Assembly (NCBI GenBank): GCA_045605385.1
Contig: JAZUPW010000024.1
Coordinates: forward strand, 1 to 43,128
Direction: 5' to 3'
From: SIG607 sp045605385
GTDB lineage: Bacteria; Bacillota; Clostridia; Oscillospirales; Acutalibacteraceae
Length of the DNA: 43,128 nt
The first letter of the stretch is position 1, and every line of letters starts with the position of its first letter. Positions 33,289 to 41,758 of the stretch are shown piece by piece. A model generated the notes under the pieces. It had not been told where the DNA came from. It saw nothing but the letters and a program-made list of their open reading frames with translations, and made no database searches. The position numbers and the translations under genes were made by a program.

Positions 33289-34524
33289 TTAATAAATCGG
33301 GAAGGCTTCGCAAAGTTCGGCAACCTTTTTTGTAACTTTTTCTTTATTGCCGTCAAAATCGTTAATAACGTCGGCAATTAAATCACCTATTATAACCATT
33401 TCGTTTTCTTTAAAGCCTCTTGTTGTAACGGCGGGAGTGCCTATTCTGAGTCCGCTTGTAATGAATGGACTAAGCGGTTCGCCAGGAATTGTGTTCTTGT
33501 TTGCAGTAATATGAACTTCATCCAAACGGTGTTCAAGTTCTTTACCCGTAACGCCCTTGTTTGTAAGTTTTAAAAGCATAAGGTGGTTATCAGTTCCGCC
33601 TGATACAATATCAATTCCGTTTTCAATAAGGCGGTTGCAAAGAACCGACGCATTGGTAACAATTTGTTTCTGATAAACTTTAAATTCTTCAGTAAGAGCC
33701 TCACCTAAAGCTACTGCCTTAGCGGCAATAATATGCATAAGAGGGCCGCCCTGAACACCGGGGAATATTGCTTTGTCAATTTGTTTTGCAAGTTCTTCTT
33801 TGCAAAGAATCATACCGCCTCTTGGTCCGCGCAAAGTTTTATGTGTGGTGGTGGTAACAACGTCGGCATAGGGTACTGGAGAAGGATGAACGCCTGCGGC
33901 AATAAGGCCTGCAATATGCGCCATATCTACCATTAAATATGCGCCTACTTTATCGGCGATTTCTCTGCAACGGGGGAAGTCGATTATTCTAGAGTATGCA
34001 CTTGCGCCCACAACTATCAATTTGGGTTTGCATTCAAGTGCAATTTTTTCCATTTCATCGTAATCAATGGTTTCGGTTTCTTTGTTAACACCGTAAGGAA
34101 CAATGTTAAAGTATTTGCCCGAAATATTTACGGGTGAGCCGTGAGAAAGATGACCGCCTTCGGAAAGATTCATACCCATAACGGTATCACCGGGGTTTAA
34201 AAGCGCAAAGAAAACTGCAAGGTTTGCGTTTGCGCCGCTGTGTGGCTGAACGTTTGCGTGTTCCGCGCCGAAAAGTTCACAAGCGCGCTGTCTTGCAATA
34301 TCTTCTACAACGTCTACGTATTGGCAACCGCCGTAATAACGCTTAGAAGGGTAGCCTTCGGCATACTTGTTGGTAAGAACACCGCCTGCCGCTAAAAGTA
34401 CGGCTTTAGAAACAATGTTTTCCGAAGCAATAAGTTCAATGTTACCGCGCTGACGTGAAAGTTCATCTTCACAAGCGGCAGCAACCTGACTGTCATAATT
34501 TTTTAGTTCTTCAAAGAAATTCAT
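33289..34524 (-). CDS. glyA: Serine hydroxymethyltransferase
   Basis: A 411-residue PLP enzyme that converts serine and tetrahydrofolate to glycine and methylene-tetrahydrofolate. Visible signatures are IELIASENIVSKAVL, TNKYAEGYPSKRYYGGC and the cofactor-lysine motif VTTTTHKTLRGPRGG (lysine near 227). The start at 34524 has AGAGAGG; a longer reading to 34566 lacks a site. It is a single gene with its own promoter and terminator. Confidence 0.96.
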   Translation of the reverse strand: MNFFEELKNYDSQVAAACEDELSRQRGNIELIASENIVSKAVLLAAGGVLTNKYAEGYPSKRYYGGCQYVDVVEDIARQRACELFGAEHANVQPHSGANANLAVFFALLNPGDTVMGMNLSEGGHLSHGSPVNISGKYFNIVPYGVNKETETIDYDEMEKIALECKPKLIVVGASAYSRIIDFPRCREIADKVGAYLMVDMAHIAGLIAAGVHPSPVPYADVVTTTTHKTLRGPRGGMILCKEELAKQIDKAIFPGVQGGPLMHIIAAKAVALGEALTEEFKVYQKQIVTNASVLCNRLIENGIDIVSGGTDNHLMLLKLTNKGVTGKELEHRLDEVHITANKNTIPGEPLSPFITSGLRIGTPAVTTRGFKENEMVIIGDLIADVINDFDGNKEKVTKKVAELCEAFPIY

Positions 34525-34557
34525 AAATATACCTCTCTTTAAAATATTAACAAAGTA

Positions 34558-34586
34558 ATTATACAATAAAAAGTACTTTTTGTAAA
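34558..34586 (-). promoter_or_regulatory. Promoter of glyA
   Basis: Minus-strand TTTACA (34581-34586), a 17-base spacer and TGTATAAT with TATAAT at 34558-34563. Confidence 0.7.
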
Positions 34587-34599
34587 GATTATATCGGTT

Positions 34600-35943
34600 T
34601 TATTGTTCAGATAGTTTTTTAAAGGTTTTTCTGTAAATAATTAATTGTAAAACAAAGGTTATTGCCCAACTTATACCGTAACTCATAAGCAAGAACCAAA
34701 GTTCCCGTTTAAGCGGGAACACGAAAAGTATCCATATAAAGCGCAAAACGCAAACACCGAATACAGAAACAAGCATAGGCTGAATGGAATTACCCATACC
34801 GCGTATACAACCAACGGTAACGTCCATACATCCGCAAAGAAAATAAGGTACGCAAAGCATTAACAGATATATAAAGGCGTTACTGAGCACTTCGGGACTG
34901 CTTGTGAAAATTTTAAGAGCAGGTTTATGCAGTATAATAGCCAAACTTGATAATAAAATTCCTATAAAACTAACAACGCTTAAAAGAAGAGTTGTTAGTT
35001 TTTTTATTTGCGCAAACTTCCTTGCGCCCGTGTTCTGACCTATAAAGGTGGTAGAAGCGTGGTGAATGGCGTTCATAGGTATATATACCATGTCGGTTAT
35101 ATTACTTGCGGCGGCTTTTGCTGCCATTGCAACGGTACCAAGAGAGTTTATACTTGATTGCATAAGCATATTCGATGCGGAAAAAATTACGCCTTGAAGT
35201 CCTGCGGGAATACCAATATAAAGGGTTCGGCTTACAGCCTGTTTGTTGAATTTAAGTTTAGATATGTAAAGGCGGCATTCGTTGTCAAGTTTCATCATGT
35301 GAATAATAACTAAAGTAGCAGAAACAGCCTGAGAAATAACTGTTGCCAAAGCAACACCCGCAACGTTCATATCGAAAAGTGTTACAAAAATAACGTTAAG
35401 AATAACATTTAATACGCCTGAAATACTAAGGTAAATAAGCGGACGTGTAGTATCGCCTATAGCACGCAGAATAGCGCTTCCGAAGTTATATAAAAGAATA
35501 ACGGGGAAACCCGCGAAGTATATTTTTAAGTATATAGCCGAAAGGTTTATTACTTCGGCAGGGGATTGCATAAGCACTAAAACAGGTTTTGTAAGAATAA
35601 AGCCGATAAATCCCAAACAAAAGCCTAAAACAATAGATAAAAGTATTGCGCTGTGTACAACTTTTTCTACGGCATCTTTGTTTTTTGCGCCTATGTTCTG
35701 CGCCGCAACAACACTTGCACCGTTTCCAAGCCCCATAGAAATATTAACAAGCAAACCTGTTATTGAAGTTGTGGAACTTACGGCTGATATGGCGTTATCA
35801 CCCGAAAATTGCCCTAAAACAGCAATATCAGCGGCGGTAAAAAGAAGTTGCAAAAGCCCCGACGCTATAATAGGAATTGAAAATAAAATTATTTTTCTCA
35901 AAAAAGGACCTTCGCAGAAATCAATGTTTTTTGCTTTTTGCAT
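34600..35943 (-). CDS. MATE family efflux transporter
   Basis: A 447-residue membrane protein with about 12 hydrophobic segments and typical MATE N-terminal (IPIIASGLLQLLFTAADIAVLGQFSG) and mid-protein (LYIGIPAGLQGVIFSASNML) signatures. It differs clearly from the MATE protein at 5105-6481. GAGGCG precedes the ATG, and it follows the ireB terminator. The substrate is unknown. Confidence 0.92.
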   Translation of the reverse strand: MQKAKNIDFCEGPFLRKIILFSIPIIASGLLQLLFTAADIAVLGQFSGDNAISAVSSTTSITGLLVNISMGLGNGASVVAAQNIGAKNKDAVEKVVHSAILLSIVLGFCLGFIGFILTKPVLVLMQSPAEVINLSAIYLKIYFAGFPVILLYNFGSAILRAIGDTTRPLIYLSISGVLNVILNVIFVTLFDMNVAGVALATVISQAVSATLVIIHMMKLDNECRLYISKLKFNKQAVSRTLYIGIPAGLQGVIFSASNMLMQSSINSLGTVAMAAKAAASNITDMVYIPMNAIHHASTTFIGQNTGARKFAQIKKLTTLLLSVVSFIGILLSSLAIILHKPALKIFTSSPEVLSNAFIYLLMLCVPYFLCGCMDVTVGCIRGMGNSIQPMLVSVFGVCVLRFIWILFVFPLKRELWFLLMSYGISWAITFVLQLIIYRKTFKKLSEQ

Positions 35944-35965
35944 AAAATTTCGCCTCGCAAAAAAA

Positions 35966-36003
35966 CTAACGAAAACAACACTTTATCGTGCTGTTTTCGT
36001 TAG
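35966..36003 (-). terminator. Terminator of ireB
   Basis: A 16-position stem (35966-35981 with 35988-36003). Its single A-C position becomes a U-G pair in minus-strand RNA, and a run of seven T follows on that strand. Confidence 0.85.
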
Positions 36004-36011
36004 CATTAAAG

Positions 36012-36257
36012 TTAATCGCTTATATAGAATTTAACAAGATTCTGAAGCAGAGTGTCACGGTCAATACGCCTGATAAGATTTCGGGCGTTGTTATGTGTTG
36101 TTATATAGGTTGGATCTTCGGAAAGAATATAACCTACTATCTGGTTAATAGGATTATAACCTTTTTCCTTAAGCGCCAAATAAACTTCACGCATAATCTT
36201 TCGTATTTCTAACTCTTCTTCATTACCTATGGAAAACTCCATTGTTTTATCCATCAT
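36012..36257 (-). CDS. ireB: IreB family regulatory phosphoprotein (UPF0297)
   Basis: An 81-residue small protein, whole-family match (MREVYLALKEKGYNPINQIVGYILSEDPTYITTHNNARNLIRRIDRD). In Enterococcus, IreB is phosphorylated by the PASTA kinase IreK and negatively affects cephalosporin resistance; a similar wall-stress role here is inference. The start at 36257 is chosen because AGAGGTG precedes it. In many Firmicutes the gene lies with alaS, ruvX and a DUF1292 gene, but here it stands alone between pheT and a MATE gene. Confidence 0.94.
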   Translation of the reverse strand: MMDKTMEFSIGNEEELEIRKIMREVYLALKEKGYNPINQIVGYILSEDPTYITTHNNARNLIRRIDRDTLLQNLVKFYISD

Positions 36258-36281
36258 AACAAACACCTCTTTTCAAATTCT

Positions 36282-36310
36282 ATTGTACAAAAAAACTTAA
36301 CAAATTACAA
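36282..36310 (-). promoter_or_regulatory. Promoter of ireB
   Basis: Minus-strand TTGTAA (36305-36310), a 17-base spacer and TACAAT (36282-36287), 25 bases before the ATG. Confidence 0.6.
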
Positions 36311-36326
36311 GTTAAATTTTTGTGAA

Positions 36327-38717
36327 TTATCTTCTTAGTTCTGCACCTAAGGTTTCAAGGCTCTTTAAAATCTTATCAGAAGTTTTTTCTATTTGTTCAT
36401 CTGTAAGAGTTTCGGTTGCAGAACGAAGTGTAACGCTAAGTGCAACGCTCTTTTTGTCTTCGGGAATTCTATTACCTTCATAAACGTCAAAAAGTGTTAC
36501 CTTTTCACAAAGTTTACCTGCGGCAAGTTCAATAGCATCCTGTAATTCACCAACAGGCATAGACTTATCGCAAAGGAAGGCGAAGTCTCTTGTAACGGCA
36601 GGGAACTTAGGTAATGCCTTGTAAATAATAGGCTCTTGCGTGATGCCGAAAAGTTTGTCAAGGTAAACTTCAGCAACGTAAGTGCGTGTGCCTAAGTTGT
36701 ATTTAGCGGCAACTTCGGGATGTACTTCACCAAATACGGCAACTAAAGTGTCACCAAGTACAGCGTTTGCCTGTCTGCCTGGGTGTAAATAGGTTTCGCT
36801 GCTTCTTGTAAATTTGGCTTTAGCGCCAAAAACAGCAATAACCTGTTCTATCATACCTTTTAATGTGAAGAAGTCTTCCTCCTCACCGTAAGCGCCTATA
36901 CAGAGTGTTGGAATTTCCATAGGAGCCTCAACAAGCGGAAGTTCTTTTGGAATAAAACGCTTACTACATTCAAAAAAGCGTATGTCTGTGTTCTTACGGT
37001 TGTAGTTCGTAGAAAGAACGGTAAGCATACTTGTTATAAGCTGAGTACGCAGTGTTGAATACTCATCACCTAACGGGTTAAGCAACGAAACAGCCTTTCT
37101 GCGGTTATCGTCTTCACTTAAATTAAGCGTATCAAGTGCTTTTGAAGAAATAAAGGAATATGTGGTTATTTCTTTTGCGCCCATAGCGGTAAGTTCTGCC
37201 TTAACCTTGTCGGTCTTAATTCTTTCGGGAAGTTTTTTACCGCGGCGCACGCTGCCAAGCATAGGAGTGCTTACAATGTGGTCGTAACCGTAAATGCGCA
37301 TAACTTCTTCGGCAATATCAGCACGGCTTTCAATATCGTCGCGTATTGAAGGAACACTTACCGTGAGTTCGCCGTTTTCAAGTGTGGTAGTAAGGTCAAG
37401 AGCATTTAAAATCTCAACCATTTTTTCGCCGTCTATAGTAAGTCCTAAAAGGGCATTAACCGAATCAACTGTTACTTTTAAAATGCGGTTTTCGGGAAGT
37501 CCTTCGTTGCAATCTATAACGCCATCAATAATATCACCCGCATCAAGGTCGCAAATAAGACCTAATGCGCGTTCCATAGCATAAGCAGTATTATTAATGT
37601 CAATGCCTTTTTCAAAACGGCCGCTTGCTTCGGTACGAATACCTAAAGCTCTGCCTGTACGGCGTATGTTATCGCGTTTGAATTTAGCCGATTCTAAGAA
37701 TAAATCCTTAGTGGTGTCTACTATTTCGCTTTCTAATCCACCCATAATACCTGCAAGGCAGGAAGGCTTTTCACCATCGGCAATAACAAGCATTTCTTCG
37801 CTTAAATCATATTTCTTTTCATCAAGGGTCTGAATGCTTTCGCCCTTGGCGGCATTTCTTACTATAATGTGCTTGTCGTAAAGTTGATTATAGTCAAAAG
37901 CATGCATAGGCTGACCTGTTTCAAGCATAACGAAGTTGGTAATATCAACAATGTTGTTAATAGGGCGCATTCCACAGGTGCGAAGCACTTGTTTAAGCCA
38001 TTCTGGGGAAGATTTAACCTTTAAGTTTTTAACCACTCTACCAACGTAACGTGGGCAAAGGTCATAATTCATTACGTCAATTTTAATGTAATCGTTTATA
38101 TCTTCGCCAACAGTTGTATACTGCGGAACGGGTGCTTTGAACTTGGTGCCCAAAACAACGCCTACTTCTTTTGCAACACCTAAAATGCAGTTGCAGTCAG
38201 GGCGGTTTGCGGTTATCTTAAAGTCAATAACATAATCGTTAAGACCTAAAATTTCGCGCATATCGGTACCTACTTCGTATTCATCTTTTAAAATTAAAAT
38301 ACCGTGAACCGAAGCGCCTTCGTAATCGGCTTCGGTAAGGCAAAGTTCTTCGCCTGAGCAAAGCATACCGTTAGATTCAACACCGCGAAGTTTTCCTTTA
38401 GTAATTTTCATACCGTTTGGAAGTAAACTTTTGTGAAGTGCGGCAGGAACCAAAGCGCCTTCAAAAACGTTTTGTGCGCCTGTAACAATTTGTACAAGTT
38501 CACCGATGCCTGTGTCCATCTGACAAATCTGTAAATGGTCGCTGTCGGCGTGGGGTTCTATTTTTACAATACGTGCCGCAACAACGTTTTCCATTTTATC
38601 GGCAAGATTTTCTATAGATTCAACTTCAAATCCCGCAAGAACCATTTTTTCGCAAAGTTCTTCAACACTAACGGGAATGTCAACGTAATATTTTAAGGTA
38701 TTAAGTGCAATTTTCAT
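36327..38717 (-). CDS. pheT: Phenylalanine--tRNA ligase, beta subunit
   Basis: A 796-residue subunit of the alpha2-beta2 synthetase. Domains in order are an N-terminal EMAP-like tRNA-binding fold (VVAARIVKIEPHADSDHLQICQ, from about residue 45), the B3/B4 editing domain (MRPINNIVDITNFVMLETGQPMHAFD), the B5 domain, a catalytic-like core (RAEIxxYSFISSKALD) and a C-terminal FDX-ACB anticodon-binding domain (KFPAVTRDFAFLCD). The length is normal. It lies 14 bases after pheS under the Phe T-box. Confidence 0.96.
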   Translation of the reverse strand: MKIALNTLKYYVDIPVSVEELCEKMVLAGFEVESIENLADKMENVVAARIVKIEPHADSDHLQICQMDTGIGELVQIVTGAQNVFEGALVPAALHKSLLPNGMKITKGKLRGVESNGMLCSGEELCLTEADYEGASVHGILILKDEYEVGTDMREILGLNDYVIDFKITANRPDCNCILGVAKEVGVVLGTKFKAPVPQYTTVGEDINDYIKIDVMNYDLCPRYVGRVVKNLKVKSSPEWLKQVLRTCGMRPINNIVDITNFVMLETGQPMHAFDYNQLYDKHIIVRNAAKGESIQTLDEKKYDLSEEMLVIADGEKPSCLAGIMGGLESEIVDTTKDLFLESAKFKRDNIRRTGRALGIRTEASGRFEKGIDINNTAYAMERALGLICDLDAGDIIDGVIDCNEGLPENRILKVTVDSVNALLGLTIDGEKMVEILNALDLTTTLENGELTVSVPSIRDDIESRADIAEEVMRIYGYDHIVSTPMLGSVRRGKKLPERIKTDKVKAELTAMGAKEITTYSFISSKALDTLNLSEDDNRRKAVSLLNPLGDEYSTLRTQLITSMLTVLSTNYNRKNTDIRFFECSKRFIPKELPLVEAPMEIPTLCIGAYGEEEDFFTLKGMIEQVIAVFGAKAKFTRSSETYLHPGRQANAVLGDTLVAVFGEVHPEVAAKYNLGTRTYVAEVYLDKLFGITQEPIIYKALPKFPAVTRDFAFLCDKSMPVGELQDAIELAAGKLCEKVTLFDVYEGNRIPEDKKSVALSVTLRSATETLTDEQIEKTSDKILKSLETLGAELRR

Positions 38718-38731
38718 TTTTAGTGCCCTCC

Positions 38732-39751
38732 TTAAAACTGGTCAAGAAAACGTTTGTCGTTTTCAAAAAGCAAACGTATATCGCTAATTTTGTAACGTGT
38801 GGTGGTAAGGCGGTCAAGACCTATACCAAACGCAAAGCCCGAATAAACTTCGGGGTCAATGCCGCAATTTCTTAGCACGTTGGGGTGAACCATACCTGCG
38901 CCTAAAATTTCTATCCAACCGCTGCCTTTACATACACGGCAACCTACGCCGCCGCATTCACTGCAGGAAACGTCAACTTCAACGCTCGGCTCGGTAAATG
39001 GGAAGAAAGAGGGACGGAACTTAATTTTGGTATCAGGACCGTAAATTTCGTGCGCAAACTGTTCAAGTACGCCTTTTAAATCACACATAGTAACGTTTTT
39101 GTCTACAACAAGACCCTCTATCTGGTGGAAAACAGGGGAGTGTGTTGCATCAACTTCATCAGCGCGGAAAACTCGTCCGGGGCAGATAATACGAATAGGC
39201 GGTTTGCTAACCTCCATAACGCGAGCCTGCGCGGCGCTTGTTTGTGTACGTAAAAGAAGTGTGTCGGTAAGATAAAAAGTATCCTGCATATCTCTTGCGG
39301 GGTGGTCGGCAGGAACGTTAAGCTGTTCAAAACAGTAGTGGTCGGTTTCAACTTCGGGACCGTCCACAACGTCAAATCCCATACTTTGGAAAATGTTAAT
39401 CATATCTTCAAGTACGGTGTTAAGCGGATGCAAAGAACCCGCTTTCTTAACCTTTGAAGGCATAGTAATATCAATGGTTTCTGCCCTTAACTTTTCTTCT
39501 TGTTCCTTTGCTTTCAAGGCTTCGGTTTTAACGGTAAGAGCCTCTTCAATAGCGGCGCGTACTTCATTTGCAACCTGACCTATAATGGGGCGTTCTTCTG
39601 CCGAAAGCGAACCCATCATTTTTAAAATAGAAGTAATTTCGCCTTTTTTACCTAAATATTTAACGCGTAATTCTTCTAATACTTCTTTGGTGTCGCCTTG
39701 CTCAATTGCGGTTTTTGCCGTAATTAGTATTTCATTTAGTTTTTCTTTCAT
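38732..39751 (-). CDS. pheS: Phenylalanine--tRNA ligase, alpha subunit
   Basis: A 339-residue class II catalytic subunit. The N-terminal coiled-coil arm covers about residues 1-90, and KYLGKKGEIT is typical. Motif 2 is the VFRADEVDATHSPVFHQIEGL region, and motif 3 is GFAFGIGLDRLTTTRY. A four-cysteine insertion (CSECGGVGCRVC) of the bacterial-clade type is present. AAGGAG precedes the ATG. It is the first gene of pheST behind the T-box. Confidence 0.96.
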   Translation of the reverse strand: MKEKLNEILITAKTAIEQGDTKEVLEELRVKYLGKKGEITSILKMMGSLSAEERPIIGQVANEVRAAIEEALTVKTEALKAKEQEEKLRAETIDITMPSKVKKAGSLHPLNTVLEDMINIFQSMGFDVVDGPEVETDHYCFEQLNVPADHPARDMQDTFYLTDTLLLRTQTSAAQARVMEVSKPPIRIICPGRVFRADEVDATHSPVFHQIEGLVVDKNVTMCDLKGVLEQFAHEIYGPDTKIKFRPSFFPFTEPSVEVDVSCSECGGVGCRVCKGSGWIEILGAGMVHPNVLRNCGIDPEVYSGFAFGIGLDRLTTTRYKISDIRLLFENDKRFLDQF

Positions 39752-39775
39752 TTTGCGTATTTCTCCTTCAAAATA

Positions 39776-40058
39776 AAATAGCCTTCATCCCCGAAATTCA
39801 GGGACGAAGGCAAAACGTTTGTTTTTCTCCGCGGTACCACCCACGATTTTTGTATATGCAAATAATTGCAAGATACAAACACTTATAAGACCAATAACGC
39901 AGCCTACACGTTGACACTTACTTTTGTGTTCGGTGTCACAGCTCGGAAGGGAACTTCGGTGAAAAAGACAATATCCGTACTTACAGCCGATGATACAGAT
40001 TCTCTGTAAAGTCAAATAACACTTACTTTTCTTCGTCAATGCATTTTTAACTATTAAC
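39776..40058 (-). promoter_or_regulatory. T-box riboswitch, Phe-specific
   Basis: The leader of pheST. The T-box GGGTGGTACCGCGG is at 39829-39842, and the terminator has arms 39781-39791/39801-39811. Stem I has AGTA opposite GAA. The specifier strand reads GAAGTTCC, with TTC (Phe) at 39951-39953, matching the genes. The variable T-box base T agrees with discriminator A73 of tRNA-Phe. Uncharged tRNA-Phe would prevent termination. Confidence 0.95.
39781..39811 (-). terminator. T-box-controlled terminator of pheST
   Basis: GCCTTC-A-TCCC pairs with GGGA-C-GAAGGC. The A-C position is a U-G pair in minus-strand RNA. A T-rich stretch follows on the minus strand. Confidence 0.88.
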
Positions 40059-40064
40059 TTAATT

Positions 40065-40093
40065 AATATATCACGGAAATAAAAAAAATGCAA
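40065..40093 (-). promoter_or_regulatory. Promoter of pheST leader
   Basis: Minus-strand TTGCAT (40088-40093), a 17-base spacer and TATATT (40065-40070). Confidence 0.7.
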
Positions 40094-40102
40094 CCTTTTT
40101 TA

Positions 40103-40131
40103 TTGTATTATTTAAAAATATGTGATACAAT
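40103..40131 (+). promoter_or_regulatory. Promoter of PHP-ywlG pair
   Basis: TTGTAT (40103-40108), a 17-base spacer and TACAAT (40126-40131), back to back with the pheST promoter. Confidence 0.7.
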
Positions 40132-40162
40132 TCTTAATATAAAGAATATGCGGGGCAAATTT

Positions 40163-40939
40163 ATGAATTACAATTATCACACACATACTTTTCGTTGCAA
40201 TCATGCTACGGGAACGGAAGAGGAATATATAAAGACGGCTATAAAAGGCGGTATTAAATATATGGGCTTTTCAGACCACGCGCCCTTTAAACTGCCTTGC
40301 GGTTACGAATCACTTTACCGTGTGCCGCAGGCTTTAGCAAAGGACTATATTGATACCGTTAGTGAACTTCGTGAAAAGTACAAGCAACAAATTGATATTA
40401 AAATTGGTTTTGAAATGGAATATTACCCCGATTATTTTGAAACTATGCTTAAAAACGTTATTGATTTTGGCGCTGAGTATTTAATTTTAGGTCAGCATTT
40501 TGTAAATGATGAGTACCCAAACGGAATTTCATCTTCTTCTGCAAAAGCCGAAGAACATTTAATTGCTTATGCTAACCTTGTTATTGAAGGCATTAAAACG
40601 GGCTGTTTTACCTACGTTTGCCATCCCGACGTTATAGGATTTAATGGGGAAGACAGCGTTTATGAACGCGAAATGCGAAGAATTTGTGTTGCTTCAAGAG
40701 AATATAATATTCCGCTTGAAATAAACTTTTTAGGAATAAGATTTAGTCGCCATTACCCAAATGAAAAGTTGTGGAAAATAGCGGGAGAAGAAAAGTGTCC
40801 CGTAACATTTGGCTTCGATGCCCACGCAACAGAAGAAGCGTATGACGGTGATTCTATAAAACCCGCGCTTGAATTGGTGAAAAAATATAACCTTAATTAT
40901 ATTGGTATGCCCAAGATTATTGATATAAGGAAGAAGTAA
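40163..40939 (+). CDS. PHP-domain phosphoesterase, histidinol-phosphatase (HisK/HisJ) type
   Basis: A 258-residue metal-dependent phosphoesterase. The first PHP motif is NYHTHTFRCNHA (residues 4-15), with FSDHAPF, a GQHFV metal histidine, CHPD and the final FDAHA following. This matches the HisK-type histidinol-phosphatase family, but no other his gene is near, so another phosphate monoester may be the substrate. ATG 40163 has GGGG upstream; the reading open to 40088 would overlap the promoter. It is followed one base later by the YwlG-type gene. Confidence 0.88.
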   Translation: MNYNYHTHTFRCNHATGTEEEYIKTAIKGGIKYMGFSDHAPFKLPCGYESLYRVPQALAKDYIDTVSELREKYKQQIDIKIGFEMEYYPDYFETMLKNVIDFGAEYLILGQHFVNDEYPNGISSSSAKAEEHLIAYANLVIEGIKTGCFTYVCHPDVIGFNGEDSVYEREMRRICVASREYNIPLEINFLGIRFSRHYPNEKLWKIAGEEKCPVTFGFDAHATEEAYDGDSIKPALELVKKYNLNYIGMPKIIDIRKK

Positions 40940-40940
40940 A

Positions 40941-41486
40941 ATGTATAACAAATTAAAAGAACAAGCTTTTAGTGCTATAAGCGAACTTATTGAAAAAGCG
41001 TCGCTTAAAAAAGGTGATATACTGATTGTTGGCTGTTCAACAAGTGAAGTTCTAGGCAATACAATAGGTACTAATTCTGCGCCCGAAGCCGCAAAAGCGC
41101 TGTTTGAAGGAATATACGAAGCGACTGAAAACAAGGGCGTATTTATAGCGGCGCAGTGCTGTGAGCATTTAAACCGCGCTGTCGTAATAGAAAGAAGTGC
41201 TCTTCCGTACGCCGAAGAGGTAAACGTTGTTCCGCAAATAAAGGCGGGCGGCAGTTTTGCAACAATTGCGTATAACTCTTTTAAAGACCCTGTTGTAGTT
41301 GAAGAAATTAAGGCAGATGCAGGACTTGATATTGGACAAACGCTTATTGGTATGCACTTAAAAAAGGTTGCTGTACCTGTTAGATTATCTTTAAATAAAA
41401 TAGGTAATGCCGTAATTACCGCTGCAAGAACAAGACCAAAGTTTATAGGCGGAATACGAGCAAATTATAACGAAGATTTAATGTGA
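40941..41486 (+). CDS. TIGR01440/UPF0340 family protein (YwlG-like)
   Basis: A 181-residue conserved protein of unknown function. The family pattern is clear: DILIVGCSTSEVLGNTIGTNS, QCCEHLNRAVVIE, VNVVPQIKAGGSFATIAY and IGMHLKKVAVPVR, ending with RPKFIGG. In Bacillus, ywlG lies between ywlF (ribose-5-phosphate isomerase) and glyA; here it is co-transcribed with a PHP phosphoesterase. No function can be inferred with confidence. Confidence 0.9.
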   Translation: MYNKLKEQAFSAISELIEKASLKKGDILIVGCSTSEVLGNTIGTNSAPEAAKALFEGIYEATENKGVFIAAQCCEHLNRAVVIERSALPYAEEVNVVPQIKAGGSFATIAYNSFKDPVVVEEIKADAGLDIGQTLIGMHLKKVAVPVRLSLNKIGNAVITAARTRPKFIGGIRANYNEDLM

Positions 41487-41492
41487 GACAAC

Positions 41493-41523
41493 AAAAGGGA
41501 CGAGAAATTCTCGTCCCTTTTTT
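41493..41523. terminator. Terminator after ywlG-like gene
   Basis: A 12-bp stem AAAAGGGACGAG/CTCGTCCCTTTT (41493-41504 with 41510-41521), followed by TT. Confidence 0.85.
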
Positions 41524-41542
41524 ATGAAAAAATAACGTGATA

Positions 41543-41589
41543 TTGTAGGATGCGGCAAAACGGTTAGTCGAGGACATCTGACCCTACAA
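41543..41589. repeat. Imperfect inverted repeat element
   Basis: TTGTAGG (41543-41549) pairs with CCTACAA (41583-41589) around a GC-rich core. It precedes the hairpin array and encodes nothing. Confidence 0.4.
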
Positions 41590-41593
41590 CCGC

Positions 41594-41758
41594 GTTCCCG
41601 TAAGGGAACATATCGCACGTTTACGTATATCGCATCCGTGAGGATATATCGCAAAAAATCCCTCCACCGCTGTTGCGGTCCCCCTCCCTTTAGGCAAGGG
41701 AGGCGTTTGGGAATTTATATCGCTGAGTTAGAATAAGCGTTTGGCTTATTCTAACTCA
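41594..41758. repeat. Array of short hairpins joined by ATATCGC linkers
   Basis: No plus-strand gene is present. Hairpins GTTCCC-GTAA-GGGAAC (41594-41609), ACGT-TT-ACGT (41617-41626) and ATCC-GTGA-GGAT (41634-41645) are each followed by the exact heptamer ATATCGC (41610, 41627, 41646). Two larger hairpins follow (41666-41679 and 41683-41703), then a fourth ATATCGC (41717) and a 15-bp hairpin (41724-41758) that contains the stop codon of the ABC gene. The design matches the array at 59-360, but the linker differs. Confidence 0.75.

Noticed and set aside
36296..36316. Terminator after pheT-ireB boundary
   Set aside because: Only five base pairs (TTAAC/GTTAA) with a large loop, and the bases are better explained as the ireB -35 region.
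39785..40093. 102-residue minus-strand open reading frame
   Set aside because: It lies entirely within the Phe T-box leader and the promoter; the RNA structure explains the sequence.
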